Below, piece by piece: positions 44,250 through 54,024 of a stretch of DNA of 64,000 nucleotides (position 1 is the first letter of the stretch; each line of letters opens with the position of its first letter). The notes beneath the pieces are model-generated. The model saw nothing but the letters and a program-made list of their open reading frames with translations. It was not told the origin of the DNA and searched no databases. Location of the stretch: assembly GCF_039534975.1 (NCBI RefSeq), contig NZ_BAAAWH010000001.1, positions 1,488,001 through 1,552,000 of the forward strand, given 5' to 3'. The position numbers and the translations under genes are program-made. The stretch comes from Microbacterium terregens (GTDB lineage Bacteria; Actinomycetota; Actinomycetes; Actinomycetales; Microbacteriaceae).

Positions 44250-45170
44250 ATGGCGATCGAAGTGGTCGGACTGACGAAGCGGTACCGGGACAAGGTCGCC
44301 GTCGATGACATCTCGTTCTCCGTTCCCGACGGAGGGGTGTTCGCCTTCGTCGGGACGAACGGGGCCGGCAAGTCCACGACGATCGGATGCCTCACCACTG
44401 TCCTTCCCTTCGACGCCGGCGAGGTCCGGGTCAGGGGTCACGACGTACGTCGTGAGGGCGACCAGGTCCGCGAATCGATCGGGGTGGTCTTCCAAGAGTC
44501 GCTGCTAGACCCGCTTTTGACCGTGCGAGAGAATCTGCGCCTGCGGGGGAGTCTGTCTCGCCTGGCACCGGGATCGCTGGCGGCCAGGATCACGGACGTG
44601 TCCGGGCTGATCGGACTGGAGGAGTTCCTGGACAGGCGCTACGGAAAGCTCTCCGGCGGACAGCGCCGGCGCGTCGACATCGCCCGCGCGCTGCTGCACG
44701 AGCCCGCCGTGCTCTTCCTGGATGAGCCGACGGCGGGACTCGATCCGGCCAGCCGGGCCCTCGTGTGGCATACGCTCCACGAGCTCAGCGTCCGCAGTGA
44801 CCTCACGGTGTTCCTGACGACGCACTATCTCGAGGAAACCGAAGAAGCCGCGCGGGTCTGCATCATCGACGACGGACGGATCATCGCCGACGACACGCCC
44901 GCACGCCTGCGCGCGCAGTACAGCCGCAGCCTGCTCACGGTGACCACGGACGATCCTGCGGCCCTGATCGCGCTGGCCCGCGCGGCCGGCGCGGATCCGA
45001 CCCGCGACGGCGACCTGGTCGTCATCGCCGTGGAGGGGGCGCAGACGGCTCGTCGCCTCCTGGCTGCGCACGGTGACGCCGTTCGCGACTTCGAATTCCG
45101 GCACGGGCGGATGGACGATGTGTTCCTCGCGCTCACCGGGCGCTCCGCAGCCGAGGTGGCGGCGGCATGA
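44250..45170 (+). CDS. ABC transporter ATP-binding protein (DrrA-like)
   Basis: 306 aa. Walker A GTNGAGKSTT, Q-loop FQESLLD, signature LSGGQRRRVDIARALL, Walker B VLFLDEPTAGLDP and H-loop TTHYLEE. The C-terminal region after 220 matches DrrA/NatA-type exporters. It starts at 44250; the frame extends to 44202 without support. It forms a two-gene operon with the permease, overlapping by ATGA. Likely exports a hydrophobic compound or lipid. Confidence 0.92.
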   Translation: MAIEVVGLTKRYRDKVAVDDISFSVPDGGVFAFVGTNGAGKSTTIGCLTTVLPFDAGEVRVRGHDVRREGDQVRESIGVVFQESLLDPLLTVRENLRLRGSLSRLAPGSLAARITDVSGLIGLEEFLDRRYGKLSGGQRRRVDIARALLHEPAVLFLDEPTAGLDPASRALVWHTLHELSVRSDLTVFLTTHYLEETEEAARVCIIDDGRIIADDTPARLRAQYSRSLLTVTTDDPAALIALARAAGADPTRDGDLVVIAVEGAQTARRLLAAHGDAVRDFEFRHGRMDDVFLALTGRSAAEVAAA

Positions 45171-46045
45171 GCGTCGTCTTGGCAATCGTCGGACGCAACC
45201 TGCGCATCTTCTTCCGCGACCGGCTGAACGTCTTCTTCTCCCTTCTGGGAGCCGTGATCCTGTTCGGGCTCTACACGCTGTTCCTCGGCAACCTGCAGAC
45301 CGACGACCTCGCGAACTCCCTCCCCGGTGCCTCGACCGCCGACGTGCAGGCGTTCGTCGACAGCTGGATGTTCGCCGGAATCGTGCTGATCACCACCGTC
45401 ACGACCGGACTGGGCGGACTCGCGGTGCTGGTGGACGACGATCAGTCCGGACGCTTTCGTGACTTTCTCGTCGCACCTCTGCGACGCGGTCAGCTCGTGC
45501 TGGGCTACCTTCTGTCGGCGGCGTCGGTTGCCGTCATTCTCTCCGTGTTCGTCCTCGCCGTCAGTGTCGTGTACTTGGGCGTGGTGCGTGGAACCTGGCT
45601 GACCGTCCCGGCGATCGGGCGAAGCGTTCTGATCGTGATGCTCGCGTGCATCGCATTCACGTCGGTGTCCGCGCTCGTGGTCTCCTTCGTTCGCACCAGC
45701 GGCGCATTCTCGGGTCTGGCGACGATTGTGGGAACGGTCCTCGGGTTCATCGCAGCGGCTTACATCCCCATCGGAGCGTTTCCCGACTCGGTCGCCTCTG
45801 TCGTCGCGGCGCTGCCTTTCGCGCAGGCGGGCATGCTTCTGCGCCGCGAGTTCTCGGAGGACACCCTTGCGGCGATCACCGCCGACGCCCCGGGCGCCGA
45901 GCAGGCGCTCCGCACGTTCTACGGGCTCGATCTGAGCGTCGGAGACTGGGTGGTGTCGGCTTGGTTCGTCGTCGTCATCCTTGTGGTCATCGCGGTGGTG
46001 TGCACCGCATTGTCCGCGGCGCGCATCCGCGGCCGCATCCGTTGA
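45167..46045 (+). CDS. ABC-2 type transporter permease (DrrB-like)
   Basis: 292 aa with six membrane helices. The N-terminal [19 protein letters not shown] is the amphipathic segment of ABC-2 permeases, and [20 protein letters not shown] is the typical coupling loop. A conserved-looking glycine/proline helix pair follows ([13 protein letters not shown]). Partner of the preceding ATPase. The pair sits between recX and miaB. Confidence 0.9.
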   Translation: MSVVLAIVGRNLRIFFRDRLNVFFSLLGAVILFGLYTLFLGNLQTDDLANSLPGASTADVQAFVDSWMFAGIVLITTVTTGLGGLAVLVDDDQSGRFRDFLVAPLRRGQLVLGYLLSAASVAVILSVFVLAVSVVYLGVVRGTWLTVPAIGRSVLIVMLACIAFTSVSALVVSFVRTSGAFSGLATIVGTVLGFIAAAYIPIGAFPDSVASVVAALPFAQAGMLLRREFSEDTLAAITADAPGAEQALRTFYGLDLSVGDWVVSAWFVVVILVVIAVVCTALSAARIRGRIR

Positions 46046-46094
46046 GGCGACGCGAGCCGGGTCCACGCACCCGGCTCGTAGAATGGAGGGCATC

Positions 46095-47645
46095 ATGACT
46101 CCTCCGTCCTCAGCGCCGACGACGATCGCGCCGTCACCCGCTTCCTTCGCAGCCGACGGACGCGTCCGAACCTACGAGGTGCGCACCTTCGGCTGTCAGA
46201 TGAACGTGCACGACTCCGAACGGCTCTCCGGCTCCCTGGAGAGCGCCGGCTACCTCCGGGCCGCGACGGGCGAAGAAGCCGACGTCGTGATCATCAACAC
46301 GTGTGCGGTCCGCGACAACGCGGCGGGCAAGCTCTATGGCACGCTCGGGCACCTGGCCTCGGTGAAGCGTCGCAAGGAGGGCATGCAGATCGCGGTCGGC
46401 GGGTGCATGGCGCAGATGGACAAGCAGGCGGTGCTGGACAAGGCGCCGTGGGTGGACGTCGTCTTCGGCACGCACAACATGGGTTCGCTGCCTCGTCTTC
46501 TCGAACGCGCCCGGCACAACGGCGAGGCCGAGCTCGAGATCCTCGAATCGCTCGAGATCTTCCCGTCCACACTGCCCACCAAGCGCGACAGCATCTACAG
46601 CGGCTGGGTGTCGATCTCCGTCGGCTGCAATAACACGTGCACGTTCTGCATCGTGCCCAGCCTGCGCGGCAAGGAGAAGGACCGCAGGCCGGGCGACATC
46701 CTCAACGAGATCCGCCTGCTCGTGGAGGACGGGGCGATCGAAGTCACGCTGCTCGGTCAGAACGTGAACTCGTACGGTGTCGAGTTCGGCGACCGCCAGG
46801 CGTTCGGCAAGCTCCTGCGTGCAGCCGGAGAGATCGAGGGACTCGAGCGCATCCGCTTCACCAGCCCCCACCCCGCGGCCTTCACCGACGATGTCATCGA
46901 CGCGATGGCAGAGACACCGGCGGTCATGCCGCAGCTGCACATGCCGCTGCAGTCGGGCAGCGACCGCGTCTTGAAGGCGATGCGCCGCTCGTACCGCAGC
47001 GACAGGTTCCTGGGCATCCTGGACCGCGTCCGTGACCGCATCCCGAATGCGGCGATCACCACCGACATCATCGTCGGGTTCCCGGGTGAGACGGACGAGG
47101 ATTTCGAAGAGACGATGCGCGTGGTGGAGCAGTCGCGGTTCTCGAGCGCTTTCACGTTCCAGTACTCCATCCGTGAAGGCACCCCCGCCGCGACGATGCC
47201 CGACCAGGTTCCGAAGGAAGTCGTGCAGGAGCGGTACAACCGGCTCATGGCGCTCCAGGACCGCATCTGCCTCGAGGAGAACCAGGCACAGCTCGGCCGG
47301 CAGGTCGAGGTTCTGGTCTCGATGGGAGAGGGCAAGAAGGATGCCGAGACCCACCGTCTCACGGGCCGCGCCGAAGACAATCGGCTGATCCACTTCGAGG
47401 TCCCCTCGGGAAGCGACATTCCGCGCCCCGGGGATGTCGTCTCGGTCCGGATCACACACGCGGCGCCGTTCCACCTGCTCGCGGACACCGACGGGGCGCC
47501 GCTGCGCGTGCGCCGCACCCGGGCAGGCGACGCGTGGGATCGCACCCAGGCCGAATCGTGCGCGATTCCGGTCAGCGGGGGCCACTCGGAGGGCGCTCCC
47601 CGTGCCGTGTCGCTCGGACTGCCCACGCTGCGCGTCGGGGTGTGA
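46095..47645 (+). CDS. miaB: tRNA-2-methylthio-N6-dimethylallyladenosine synthase
   Basis: 516 aa radical-SAM methylthiotransferase acting on i6A37 of tRNA. N-terminal FeS domain: [34 protein letters not shown]. The radical-SAM cysteines are C178, C182 and C185 in [20 protein letters not shown] domain is seen in [14 protein letters not shown]...[14 protein letters not shown] at 46095 follows GGAGGG; an ATG four codons earlier is possible. TAGAAT (46079-46084) is the -10. The stop overlaps miaA, whose product makes its substrate. Confidence 0.96.
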   Translation: MTPPSSAPTTIAPSPASFAADGRVRTYEVRTFGCQMNVHDSERLSGSLESAGYLRAATGEEADVVIINTCAVRDNAAGKLYGTLGHLASVKRRKEGMQIAVGGCMAQMDKQAVLDKAPWVDVVFGTHNMGSLPRLLERARHNGEAELEILESLEIFPSTLPTKRDSIYSGWVSISVGCNNTCTFCIVPSLRGKEKDRRPGDILNEIRLLVEDGAIEVTLLGQNVNSYGVEFGDRQAFGKLLRAAGEIEGLERIRFTSPHPAAFTDDVIDAMAETPAVMPQLHMPLQSGSDRVLKAMRRSYRSDRFLGILDRVRDRIPNAAITTDIIVGFPGETDEDFEETMRVVEQSRFSSAFTFQYSIREGTPAATMPDQVPKEVVQERYNRLMALQDRICLEENQAQLGRQVEVLVSMGEGKKDAETHRLTGRAEDNRLIHFEVPSGSDIPRPGDVVSVRITHAAPFHLLADTDGAPLRVRRTRAGDAWDRTQAESCAIPVSGGHSEGAPRAVSLGLPTLRVGV

Positions 47646-48568
47646 GCGCACCGGTCCACGACGCGCGGCTGTACGCCGTCGTCGGCGCCACCGGCACAGG
47701 CAAGTCGGAGCTGTCGCTCGACCTGGCCGAGGCTCTCGCCGCGCGGGGCCGATCCGCGGAGATCGTCAACGCCGACGCGATGCAGCTCTACCGCGGCATG
47801 GACATCGGCACGGCCAAGCTCCCGGTGGGCGAACGCCGCGGCATCCCTCATCACATGCTCGATGTCCTCGACGTCACACAGGAGGCGGCCGTGGCCTGGT
47901 ATCAGCACGCCGCCCGAACGGCGATCGAAGGCGTCCTCGACCGAGGCTCCTCCGCGATCCTGGTCGGCGGTTCGGGGCTGTATGTCTCGAGCGTGCTGTT
48001 CGACTTCCGCTTTCCGCCCCGCGACGATGCCCTGCGCGCGCAGCTGGAAGCCGAGCTCGTGCGCCACGGACCGGGTGTGCTGTATGAGCGGCTGCGCACA
48101 GTGGATCCGGATACGGCAGCTCGGGTGGATCCCCGCAACGGCCGACGCGTGGTGCGTGCGCTCGAGGTGCTCGCACAGGGGCGCAAGACGCACGGGGCAG
48201 CGCTCCCGGAGAAGCCGGTTCCCTGGCGCCCCGCGACGGTGATCGGTCTCACCGCGCCCCGCGACGAACTCGTCGTGCGACTGAACGCGCGGGTAGAGCG
48301 CATGTGGGCTGACGGACTCGTGGACGAGGCCGATGCACTGCGCCCCCTCGGAATCGAGGACGGGGTGACCGCCCGGCGGGCGATCGGCTACGCCCAGGCT
48401 CTCGCGCAGCTGCGCGGCGACGCCAGCCGGGCCGAGGCGATCGCCGAGACCCAGGCGCTCACGCGGCGCTACGCCCGGCGTCAGGTGTCGTGGTTCACGC
48501 GCTACGCGAACGTTGTGTGGTCAGCGGCGGACGCCGATGACCTGGTGCACCGGATACTCGAGTCATGA
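47642..48568 (+). CDS. miaA: tRNA dimethylallyltransferase
   Basis: 308 aa; adds the isopentenyl group to A37 of UNN-reading tRNAs, the step before MiaB. P-loop [34 protein letters not shown], the [15 protein letters not shown] block, [13 protein letters not shown] and [15 protein letters not shown] start at 47642 overlaps the miaB stop (GTGA). Confidence 0.96.
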   Translation: MSAPVHDARLYAVVGATGTGKSELSLDLAEALAARGRSAEIVNADAMQLYRGMDIGTAKLPVGERRGIPHHMLDVLDVTQEAAVAWYQHAARTAIEGVLDRGSSAILVGGSGLYVSSVLFDFRFPPRDDALRAQLEAELVRHGPGVLYERLRTVDPDTAARVDPRNGRRVVRALEVLAQGRKTHGAALPEKPVPWRPATVIGLTAPRDELVVRLNARVERMWADGLVDEADALRPLGIEDGVTARRAIGYAQALAQLRGDASRAEAIAETQALTRRYARRQVSWFTRYANVVWSAADADDLVHRILES

Positions 48569-48727
48569 CCGGCGTCCGCGCGTTCGCGCGGAGAGGCACC
48601 GAGTCCGTCGCGAGGCTCATCGCCGACTGACCGTCCGCGTGGCTCGGCCCACCGCGTGACTGCGAGAGTCCCCGTGTCTGCCGTCGCCGCCCGAAGAGCG
48701 GTGGCCGAAGAACCGTATGCTGGACGG

Positions 48728-49600
48728 ATGCCGCAGACCGTCCCCTTCACGAAAGGTCACGGCACGGGCAACGACTTCGTCGTGATCCCCGACGCCGACG
48801 GGGCGCTGGATCTCAGCGACGACCAGGTCGCGGTGCTGTGCGACCGCCGCTTCGGCATCGGTGCCGACGGGATCCTTCGCGTGGTGCGCTCCGCAGCGAT
48901 CGACGAGGGATCGGATGCCGCGGCGGAAGGCGCCGAATGGTTCATGGACTACCGCAACGCGGACGGTTCGAAGGCCGAGATGTGCGGGAACGGCATCCGC
49001 GTCTTCGCCCGCTATCTCGCCGACGCCGGCTGGGCGGTGCTGGATGAGAGGCCGCTGTCGATCGGCACCCGTGCCGGCGTGAAGAGCGTGACCCGCAGCG
49101 ACCTCGGATTCGAAGCCGACCTCGGTCCCTGGCGGGTGGAGCCGGACGAGGTCCTGGTCCGCGCGCGGGGGCTCGGGGTGCCCCGTCCCGGGCAGGGCAT
49201 CGACGTCGGCAACCCGCACGTCGTGGTCGCGCTGTCGAACACCGAGGAACTGGACGCCCTCGACCTGGCGGCGCGTCCGCAGCTGCAGCCGGAGCCGCCG
49301 CACGGCGCCAACATCGAGTTCGTGGTCCCCAGCGACCCGCTGGTGCGGGAGGGTGTCGGCTCCATCCGCATGCGCGTGTTCGAACGCGGCGTCGGGGAGA
49401 CGCTCAGCTGCGGAACCGGAGTCGCCGCCGCCGCCCTGGCGGTGCGCCACTGGGCCGGCGCCGCAGCGCCGGACCGATGGACCGTTGATGTCCCGGGCGG
49501 CACGCTCGGTGTGCGGATGCTGCGGGTCCGCGGCGACCTTCACGTGCTGTTGTCCGGTCCGGCGACGCTGGTCTACTCCGGCGAGGTCGCGCTCGCCTGA
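48728..49600 (+). CDS. dapF: Diaminopimelate epimerase
   Basis: 290 aa. The two catalytic cysteines are C86 in [15 protein letters not shown] and C228 in [11 protein letters not shown]. The N-terminus [14 protein letters not shown] is typical. It converts LL- to meso-DAP for lysine and peptidoglycan. TATGCT (48716-48721) is 6 nt before the ATG at 48728; the longer frame from 48656 is not needed. Completes the dapA-dapB-dapF set of the window. Confidence 0.95.
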   Translation: MPQTVPFTKGHGTGNDFVVIPDADGALDLSDDQVAVLCDRRFGIGADGILRVVRSAAIDEGSDAAAEGAEWFMDYRNADGSKAEMCGNGIRVFARYLADAGWAVLDERPLSIGTRAGVKSVTRSDLGFEADLGPWRVEPDEVLVRARGLGVPRPGQGIDVGNPHVVVALSNTEELDALDLAARPQLQPEPPHGANIEFVVPSDPLVREGVGSIRMRVFERGVGETLSCGTGVAAAALAVRHWAGAAAPDRWTVDVPGGTLGVRMLRVRGDLHVLLSGPATLVYSGEVALA

Positions 49601-49613
49601 ACGGTTGTCCCGG

Positions 49614-50255
49614 TCAGGGCAGGGTGATCGCGCCGGTCCGCGGGGTGCCGTGGCGTCGGACCTTGAGCACGCGGAATCCACGACCCGTCGCGGCGCGGTG
49701 CACGCTGAACCCCGGGGTGAAGGACGCTGCCAGCCATCGCTGCAGCGAATCGGATCCCAGGTTGCGCTGCACGACCAGCCAGGCGTCCGACCGTTCGTCC
49801 AAGCGGGGGATCCAGCGCTCGAGCAGGCCGTGGAGCTCGTTCTTGCCGACGCGGATGGGCGGGTTCGAGCGGATCGTTCGGAACGTCACGTCGTCGGGAA
49901 CATCGTCAGGGTGCGCGACGTTGACATTGGCGAGGCCGAGAGCGTCGGCGTTTCGTTGCACCAGGTCAAGGGCTCGCTCATTGACATCCACAGCCCAGAT
50001 CGTGGAATGCGGTGAATCGATCGCCAACGACAGCGTGATCGGGCCCCACCCGCATCCCAGATCCAGCAGATGCCCTCCGGGCGGCGGGGGAGGGGTGTTG
50101 GCCAGCAGCACCGCGGTACCGGTGTCGATGTGGTCAGGACTGAACACGCCGCCAGCCGTGGTCACCTCGACCTCGGAGCCGGCCAGAGTCACGCGAACGC
50201 GACGTAGGTTCTCGGCACTGGCGGGCGACGCGCTGAAATAGTGGTCCTCCCCCAT
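49614..50255 (-). CDS. Class I SAM-dependent methyltransferase (RsmC-like)
   Basis: 213 aa. SAM loop LLDLGCGWGPITLSLA, acidic residue in WAVDVNERALDLVQRNA, and the NPP catalytic motif in FRTIRSNPPIRVGK, which is typical of MTS/RsmC-type N-methyltransferases acting on rRNA G or C. No N-terminal half-domain, so it is the single-domain version. ATG at 50255 with TACGCT 6 nt upstream (50262-50267 minus); leaderless. Divergent from hflX. Confidence 0.88.
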   Translation of the reverse strand: MGEDHYFSASPASAENLRRVRVTLAGSEVEVTTAGGVFSPDHIDTGTAVLLANTPPPPPGGHLLDLGCGWGPITLSLAIDSPHSTIWAVDVNERALDLVQRNADALGLANVNVAHPDDVPDDVTFRTIRSNPPIRVGKNELHGLLERWIPRLDERSDAWLVVQRNLGSDSLQRWLAASFTPGFSVHRAATGRGFRVLKVRRHGTPRTGAITLP

Positions 50256-50323
50256 CCTGAGAGCGTAGCGGAGGAGATCCCCGGTCGGGGAGCTAGAGTT
50301 TACGGCAATCACGGAAGGAACCG

Positions 50324-51841
50324 ATGACGGATACGACAACCCCGACGAGCACCGACGAGACGCCGGTGGACCCGGTCGCCCGTGTGCTCGAGCGCGCTGC
50401 CGCGCATTCGGGCGTGCGCGTGTTCGGTGCCGCCCAGGCGCTTCAGAACGAGGCGGCATTCTCGCGCACCGACACCGACGGCGAACAGTGGGATCGCGAG
50501 GAGCGCGCTGCGCTGCGCCGCGTCCCCGGACTGTCCACCGAGCTCGAGGACGTCAGCGAGGTCGAGTACCGGCAGCTGCGGCTCGAGAACGTCGTGATCG
50601 TCGGCGTGCACCCCCAGGGGGAGCAGGAGGATGCCGAGAACTCGCTGCGCGAGCTCGCCGCCCTCGCCGAGACCGCCGGCGCCGTCGTGCTCGACGCGGT
50701 GCTGCAGCGACGACCGCACCCCGACCCGGCGACCTACCTCGGTCGCGGCAAGGCGCAGGAGCTGCGCGACCTGGTCGCCGCGCTCGGCGCGGACACCGTG
50801 ATCGCCGACACCGAGCTCGCCCCCAGCCAACGGCGCGCGCTCGAGGACGTCGTGAAAGTCAAGGTCATCGACCGGACGACCGTCATTCTGGACATCTTCA
50901 GCCAGCACGCCAAGAGCCGCGAGGGCAAGGCGCAGGTCGAGCTGGCCCAGCTGGAGTACCTGCTCCCGCGCTTGCGCGGATGGGGTGACTCGATGAGCCG
51001 CCAGGCCGGTGGCCAGGTCGGCGCCGGTGGTGCCGGGATGGGCTCGCGCGGCCCGGGTGAGACGAAGATCGAGCTCGACCGCCGCCGCATCCGCACGAAG
51101 ATGGCGTTGCTGCGTCGTCAGATCCGCGATTTCGCTCCCGCCCGCGATGCGAAGCGCGCCGAGCGCAAGCGCAACACGATCCCGTCGGTGGCCATCGCCG
51201 GATACACGAACGCCGGCAAGTCGAGCCTGCTCAACCGCCTGACCAGCGCGGGTGTGCTTGTCGAGAACGCGCTGTTCGCAACGCTGGATGCCACGGTTCG
51301 GCGCGCCGAGGCCGCGGACGGTCGCGTCTATACGCTGACCGACACCGTCGGCTTCGTCCGCAACCTTCCGCACCAGCTCGTCGAAGCGTTCCGCTCCACG
51401 CTCGAGGAGGTCGGCGACGCCGATGTCATCGTGCACGTGGTGGATGCCGCGCACCCCGACCCCGCGGCGCAGCTGCAGACGGTGCGCGATGTGATCGGCG
51501 ACGTCGGTGCGCGGGACATCACCGAGATCGTGGTGTTCAACAAGGCCGACCTCGTCGACGATGACACTCGCATGGTTCTGCGGGGCCTGGAGCCCCGCGC
51601 CCTGTTCGCGTCCTCGCGGACGGGGGAGGGCATCGCCGAGCTGCGCGCCGCGATCGAGGCGGCGCTTCCGCTGCCGGCCGTCGAGGTCCGAGCGCTCGTT
51701 CCCTACGACCGCGGCGACCTCGTCTCGGCCGCCCACGAGTCCGGGCACATCGTGTCGCAGACGCATGAGGCTGCCGGTACGGCGCTGCACGCCCACGTGT
51801 CGGAGCGGCTGGCCGCCGAGCTCGCACCTTTCGCGGTCTAG
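50324..51841 (+). CDS. hflX: GTPase HflX
   Basis: 505 aa ribosome-splitting GTPase. N-terminal HflX domain with ATYLGRGKAQEL and the GSRGPGETKIELDRR loop, then G domain: G1 GYTNAGKSSLLN, G2 ATLDATVR, G3 DTVGFVRNLP, G4 FNKADLVD. It rescues stalled ribosomes under stress. TAGAGT (50294-50299) lies about 24 nt upstream with a GGAAGGA ribosome site. It overlaps the convergent peptidase by 4 bp. Confidence 0.95.
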   Translation: MTDTTTPTSTDETPVDPVARVLERAAAHSGVRVFGAAQALQNEAAFSRTDTDGEQWDREERAALRRVPGLSTELEDVSEVEYRQLRLENVVIVGVHPQGEQEDAENSLRELAALAETAGAVVLDAVLQRRPHPDPATYLGRGKAQELRDLVAALGADTVIADTELAPSQRRALEDVVKVKVIDRTTVILDIFSQHAKSREGKAQVELAQLEYLLPRLRGWGDSMSRQAGGQVGAGGAGMGSRGPGETKIELDRRRIRTKMALLRRQIRDFAPARDAKRAERKRNTIPSVAIAGYTNAGKSSLLNRLTSAGVLVENALFATLDATVRRAEAADGRVYTLTDTVGFVRNLPHQLVEAFRSTLEEVGDADVIVHVVDAAHPDPAAQLQTVRDVIGDVGARDITEIVVFNKADLVDDDTRMVLRGLEPRALFASSRTGEGIAELRAAIEAALPLPAVEVRALVPYDRGDLVSAAHESGHIVSQTHEAAGTALHAHVSERLAAELAPFAV

Positions 51842-53754
51842 GAGCCTCGACTCAGCTCCAGCGGCGGTACCCCCGGCGTGTCGAAGCCGAAGACCGCGCC
51901 CAAGAAGGCCAGCTCGGTCTCGAGCGCGTTCACGACGTTGTCCGCCCGTCGGAATCCGTGGCCCTCGCCCTCGTAGACGACGTACGCGTGCGGGATCCCG
52001 CGTGCCGCGAGCGCGTCGCGGATGGCTTCGGACTGCGCAGGAGGCACGACCGGGTCCTCCGCGCCCTGGAGCAGCAGCAGGGGCACCCGGAACCGATCCG
52101 GGTGGGACAGTGGTGACCGCTCGAGGTACAGCTGCTCGGCGTCGGGCAGCGGGCCGATGAGTCCGTCCAGGTACCGTGCCTCGAAGTCGTGCGTGTCGAC
52201 GGCCAGCGCCCGGGCATCACCGACGCCGTAGCGCGAGATGCCCGCGGCGAAGACATCCGTTTGCACGAGCGCGGCCAGGACGGTCCAACCACCGGCGGAG
52301 CCGCCGGCGATCGTGATCCGCGCCGGATCGGCGCCACCCGAGTTCGCCAGCCCGGTCGCGGCGGCCGCGACGTCCTCCACATCGACGACGCCCCATTGTC
52401 CGCGCAGGCGCTCGCGGTAGGCCCGGCCGTAGCCGCTGGACCCGCCGTAGTTCACGTCGAGTACGCCGATCCCGCGGCTGGTGAAATAGGCGATGCGGCC
52501 AGACGCCGCCCCGCCCCGGTGAGTGGTCGGCCCGCCGTGGACGTACAGCAGATACGGGGGTTGCTCCCCGTCCGGCCCGTCCGTGTCCGGATGCGTCGGC
52601 GGGTAGTCGAATGCGTGCACGGGGCCTCCCGGACCCTCGAAGGTCGCGGGACGGGGTTGCGGCATCCATTCGGGCCCCCATGGAACGGACCCGCCCCGGA
52701 CCAGCACGCTCTCCTCGAGGCGATCCGCATCCACCACCCAGAGGCCCGCGGGGGAGTTCGGCCCTGCCCCGGAGACGAGCACCCGGTTACCGCGGACGTC
52801 CTCGATGAGGACCTCCGAGCTCAGCGGCGCACCGAACGCGGCGGCGCTGCCATCCGAGTCGATCAGCGTGAGCTCGTCGTCGCCGTTGGTGCGCACGGCG
52901 ACCACCCGCCCGTCATCGAGCCGGGCGAACCATCGGCTGCCCAGAACCCAGAGTGGACCACCGGTGTCGGCGTCGGCCGGAGCGACCGGATGCGCCTCGA
53001 GCGCTGCCGACAGGTGCCGGCGCCACAGATTCCAGCGGCCGCTCGTGTCATCGGCGTAGAGAAGATCGTCTTCGTCCATCCACACCGGCTGGAGGGGCGA
53101 TGAGCTGCCGCCCGCCACGGTGGTCCACTCGACGACGATGCCGTCCTCCAGCCGCCCCACCCGGAGTTCGGCGCGATCCCAGGGCATGTCGGGGTGGTTC
53201 CACGCGATCCAGGCGAGGCGGCGACCGCTCGGTGACAGCGACGGGTGCGCGAGGAAGTCGCTGTCGGCGACCAGCGGGGTCACCCCGGACCCGTCCAGCG
53301 CGATCCGAACGATGGACCGCTGCGGCACCGGTGACCCGGCGTGGATCTCACGGATCGCGAGCAACTGCCCGTCCTGCCAGGTGAGGCCGCCGAATCGCAT
53401 CCCCTGGTCGGGCGGGGTGAGCCGACGGGGCTCCTGTCCTGGCACGAGTGCCCACACGCACTGATCCGACTTCTCCACGAACAGCAGGATTCCATCGTCG
53501 GTGGTCGTCCACGCCGCACCGCCGTACTCGTGCACACGCGAGCGTGCACTCCACGGCAGGGGCAGGACGACGCTCACGGCGCCGTCGGCATCACGGCGGC
53601 GCACGGTCGTCCGACCACCCTCGGTAGGGACCCCCTCCCCCCACCAGATCTCCTCGCCCACGAAGCGGGCGCCTTCGATGCGCGGTGTCGCCGCGGTCAC
53701 TTCTGCGGCGGAGAGCGGTGAGTCCCAGGAGCCGAAGGGAAGGATTCTCGTCAT
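51838..53754 (-). CDS. S9 family peptidase (prolyl oligopeptidase-like)
   Basis: 638 aa. N-terminal beta-propeller-like half with repeated WxxDG/LSPSGRRLAW blades, then alpha/beta-hydrolase: YLLYVHGGPTTH, nucleophile GGSAGGW (Ser near 485), Asp in GAEDPVVPPAQ and His in YEGEGHGF. Cleaves small peptides, acylaminoacyl or oligopeptidase type. No signal peptide. ATG at 53754 has TACGGT 6 nt upstream (53761-53766 minus), a leaderless start; the long upstream frame is non-coding. Confidence 0.92.
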   Translation of the reverse strand: MTRILPFGSWDSPLSAAEVTAATPRIEGARFVGEEIWWGEGVPTEGGRTTVRRRDADGAVSVVLPLPWSARSRVHEYGGAAWTTTDDGILLFVEKSDQCVWALVPGQEPRRLTPPDQGMRFGGLTWQDGQLLAIREIHAGSPVPQRSIVRIALDGSGVTPLVADSDFLAHPSLSPSGRRLAWIAWNHPDMPWDRAELRVGRLEDGIVVEWTTVAGGSSSPLQPVWMDEDDLLYADDTSGRWNLWRRHLSAALEAHPVAPADADTGGPLWVLGSRWFARLDDGRVVAVRTNGDDELTLIDSDGSAAAFGAPLSSEVLIEDVRGNRVLVSGAGPNSPAGLWVVDADRLEESVLVRGGSVPWGPEWMPQPRPATFEGPGGPVHAFDYPPTHPDTDGPDGEQPPYLLYVHGGPTTHRGGAASGRIAYFTSRGIGVLDVNYGGSSGYGRAYRERLRGQWGVVDVEDVAAAATGLANSGGADPARITIAGGSAGGWTVLAALVQTDVFAAGISRYGVGDARALAVDTHDFEARYLDGLIGPLPDAEQLYLERSPLSHPDRFRVPLLLLQGAEDPVVPPAQSEAIRDALAARGIPHAYVVYEGEGHGFRRADNVVNALETELAFLGAVFGFDTPGVPPLELSRGS

Positions 53755-53883
53755 GCCCCCACCGTATTCGGCGCGGCCGATGCAGGTGTCCGAAACCGCG
53801 CGTCGGGGATGGCTATGGCGGTAGAGATCTGCGCGTAGGCACCTCGAAACACGCGGAAACACGCGGCGCCTGCCACCGGATGG

Positions 53884-53939
53884 TCGGCTAACTTCGACCC
53901 ATCGTCGCCCGGAGCTATCCGGGCAGGAGCGACAGCCGA
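53884..53939 (+). promoter_or_regulatory. Candidate structured RNA leader of metF-metE
   Basis: TCGGCT (53884-53889) pairs with AGCCGA (53934-53939). Directly stacked on it, GTCGC (53904-53908) pairs with GCGAC (53929-53933) and encloses CCGGA-GCTA-TCCGG. The result is a compact two-stem domain about 85 nt before metF. I cannot match it to a known SAM, cobalamin or THF riboswitch. A tandem GAAACACGCG pair lies at 53846-53865. The remaining leader to 54024 has no gene. Confidence 0.45.
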
Positions 53940-54024
53940 GCCCGGCACCCGCCCGCGATGACAGTGCGCACCCGTGTGCTGTCCGCGGCCGTCCGGCCTC
54001 CGTCATCGATCCGAAGAGTGCGAT

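Noticed and set aside
48565..48630. 21-codon frame ([13 protein letters not shown]...) overlapping the miaA stop by ATGA
   Set aside because: Coupled start position is attractive, but it is too short to judge and has no independent evidence.
53821..54024. Known riboswitch (SAM, SAH, cobalamin, THF) before metF
   Set aside because: I looked for the conserved cores of these classes and did not find them; reported instead as an unassigned structure.
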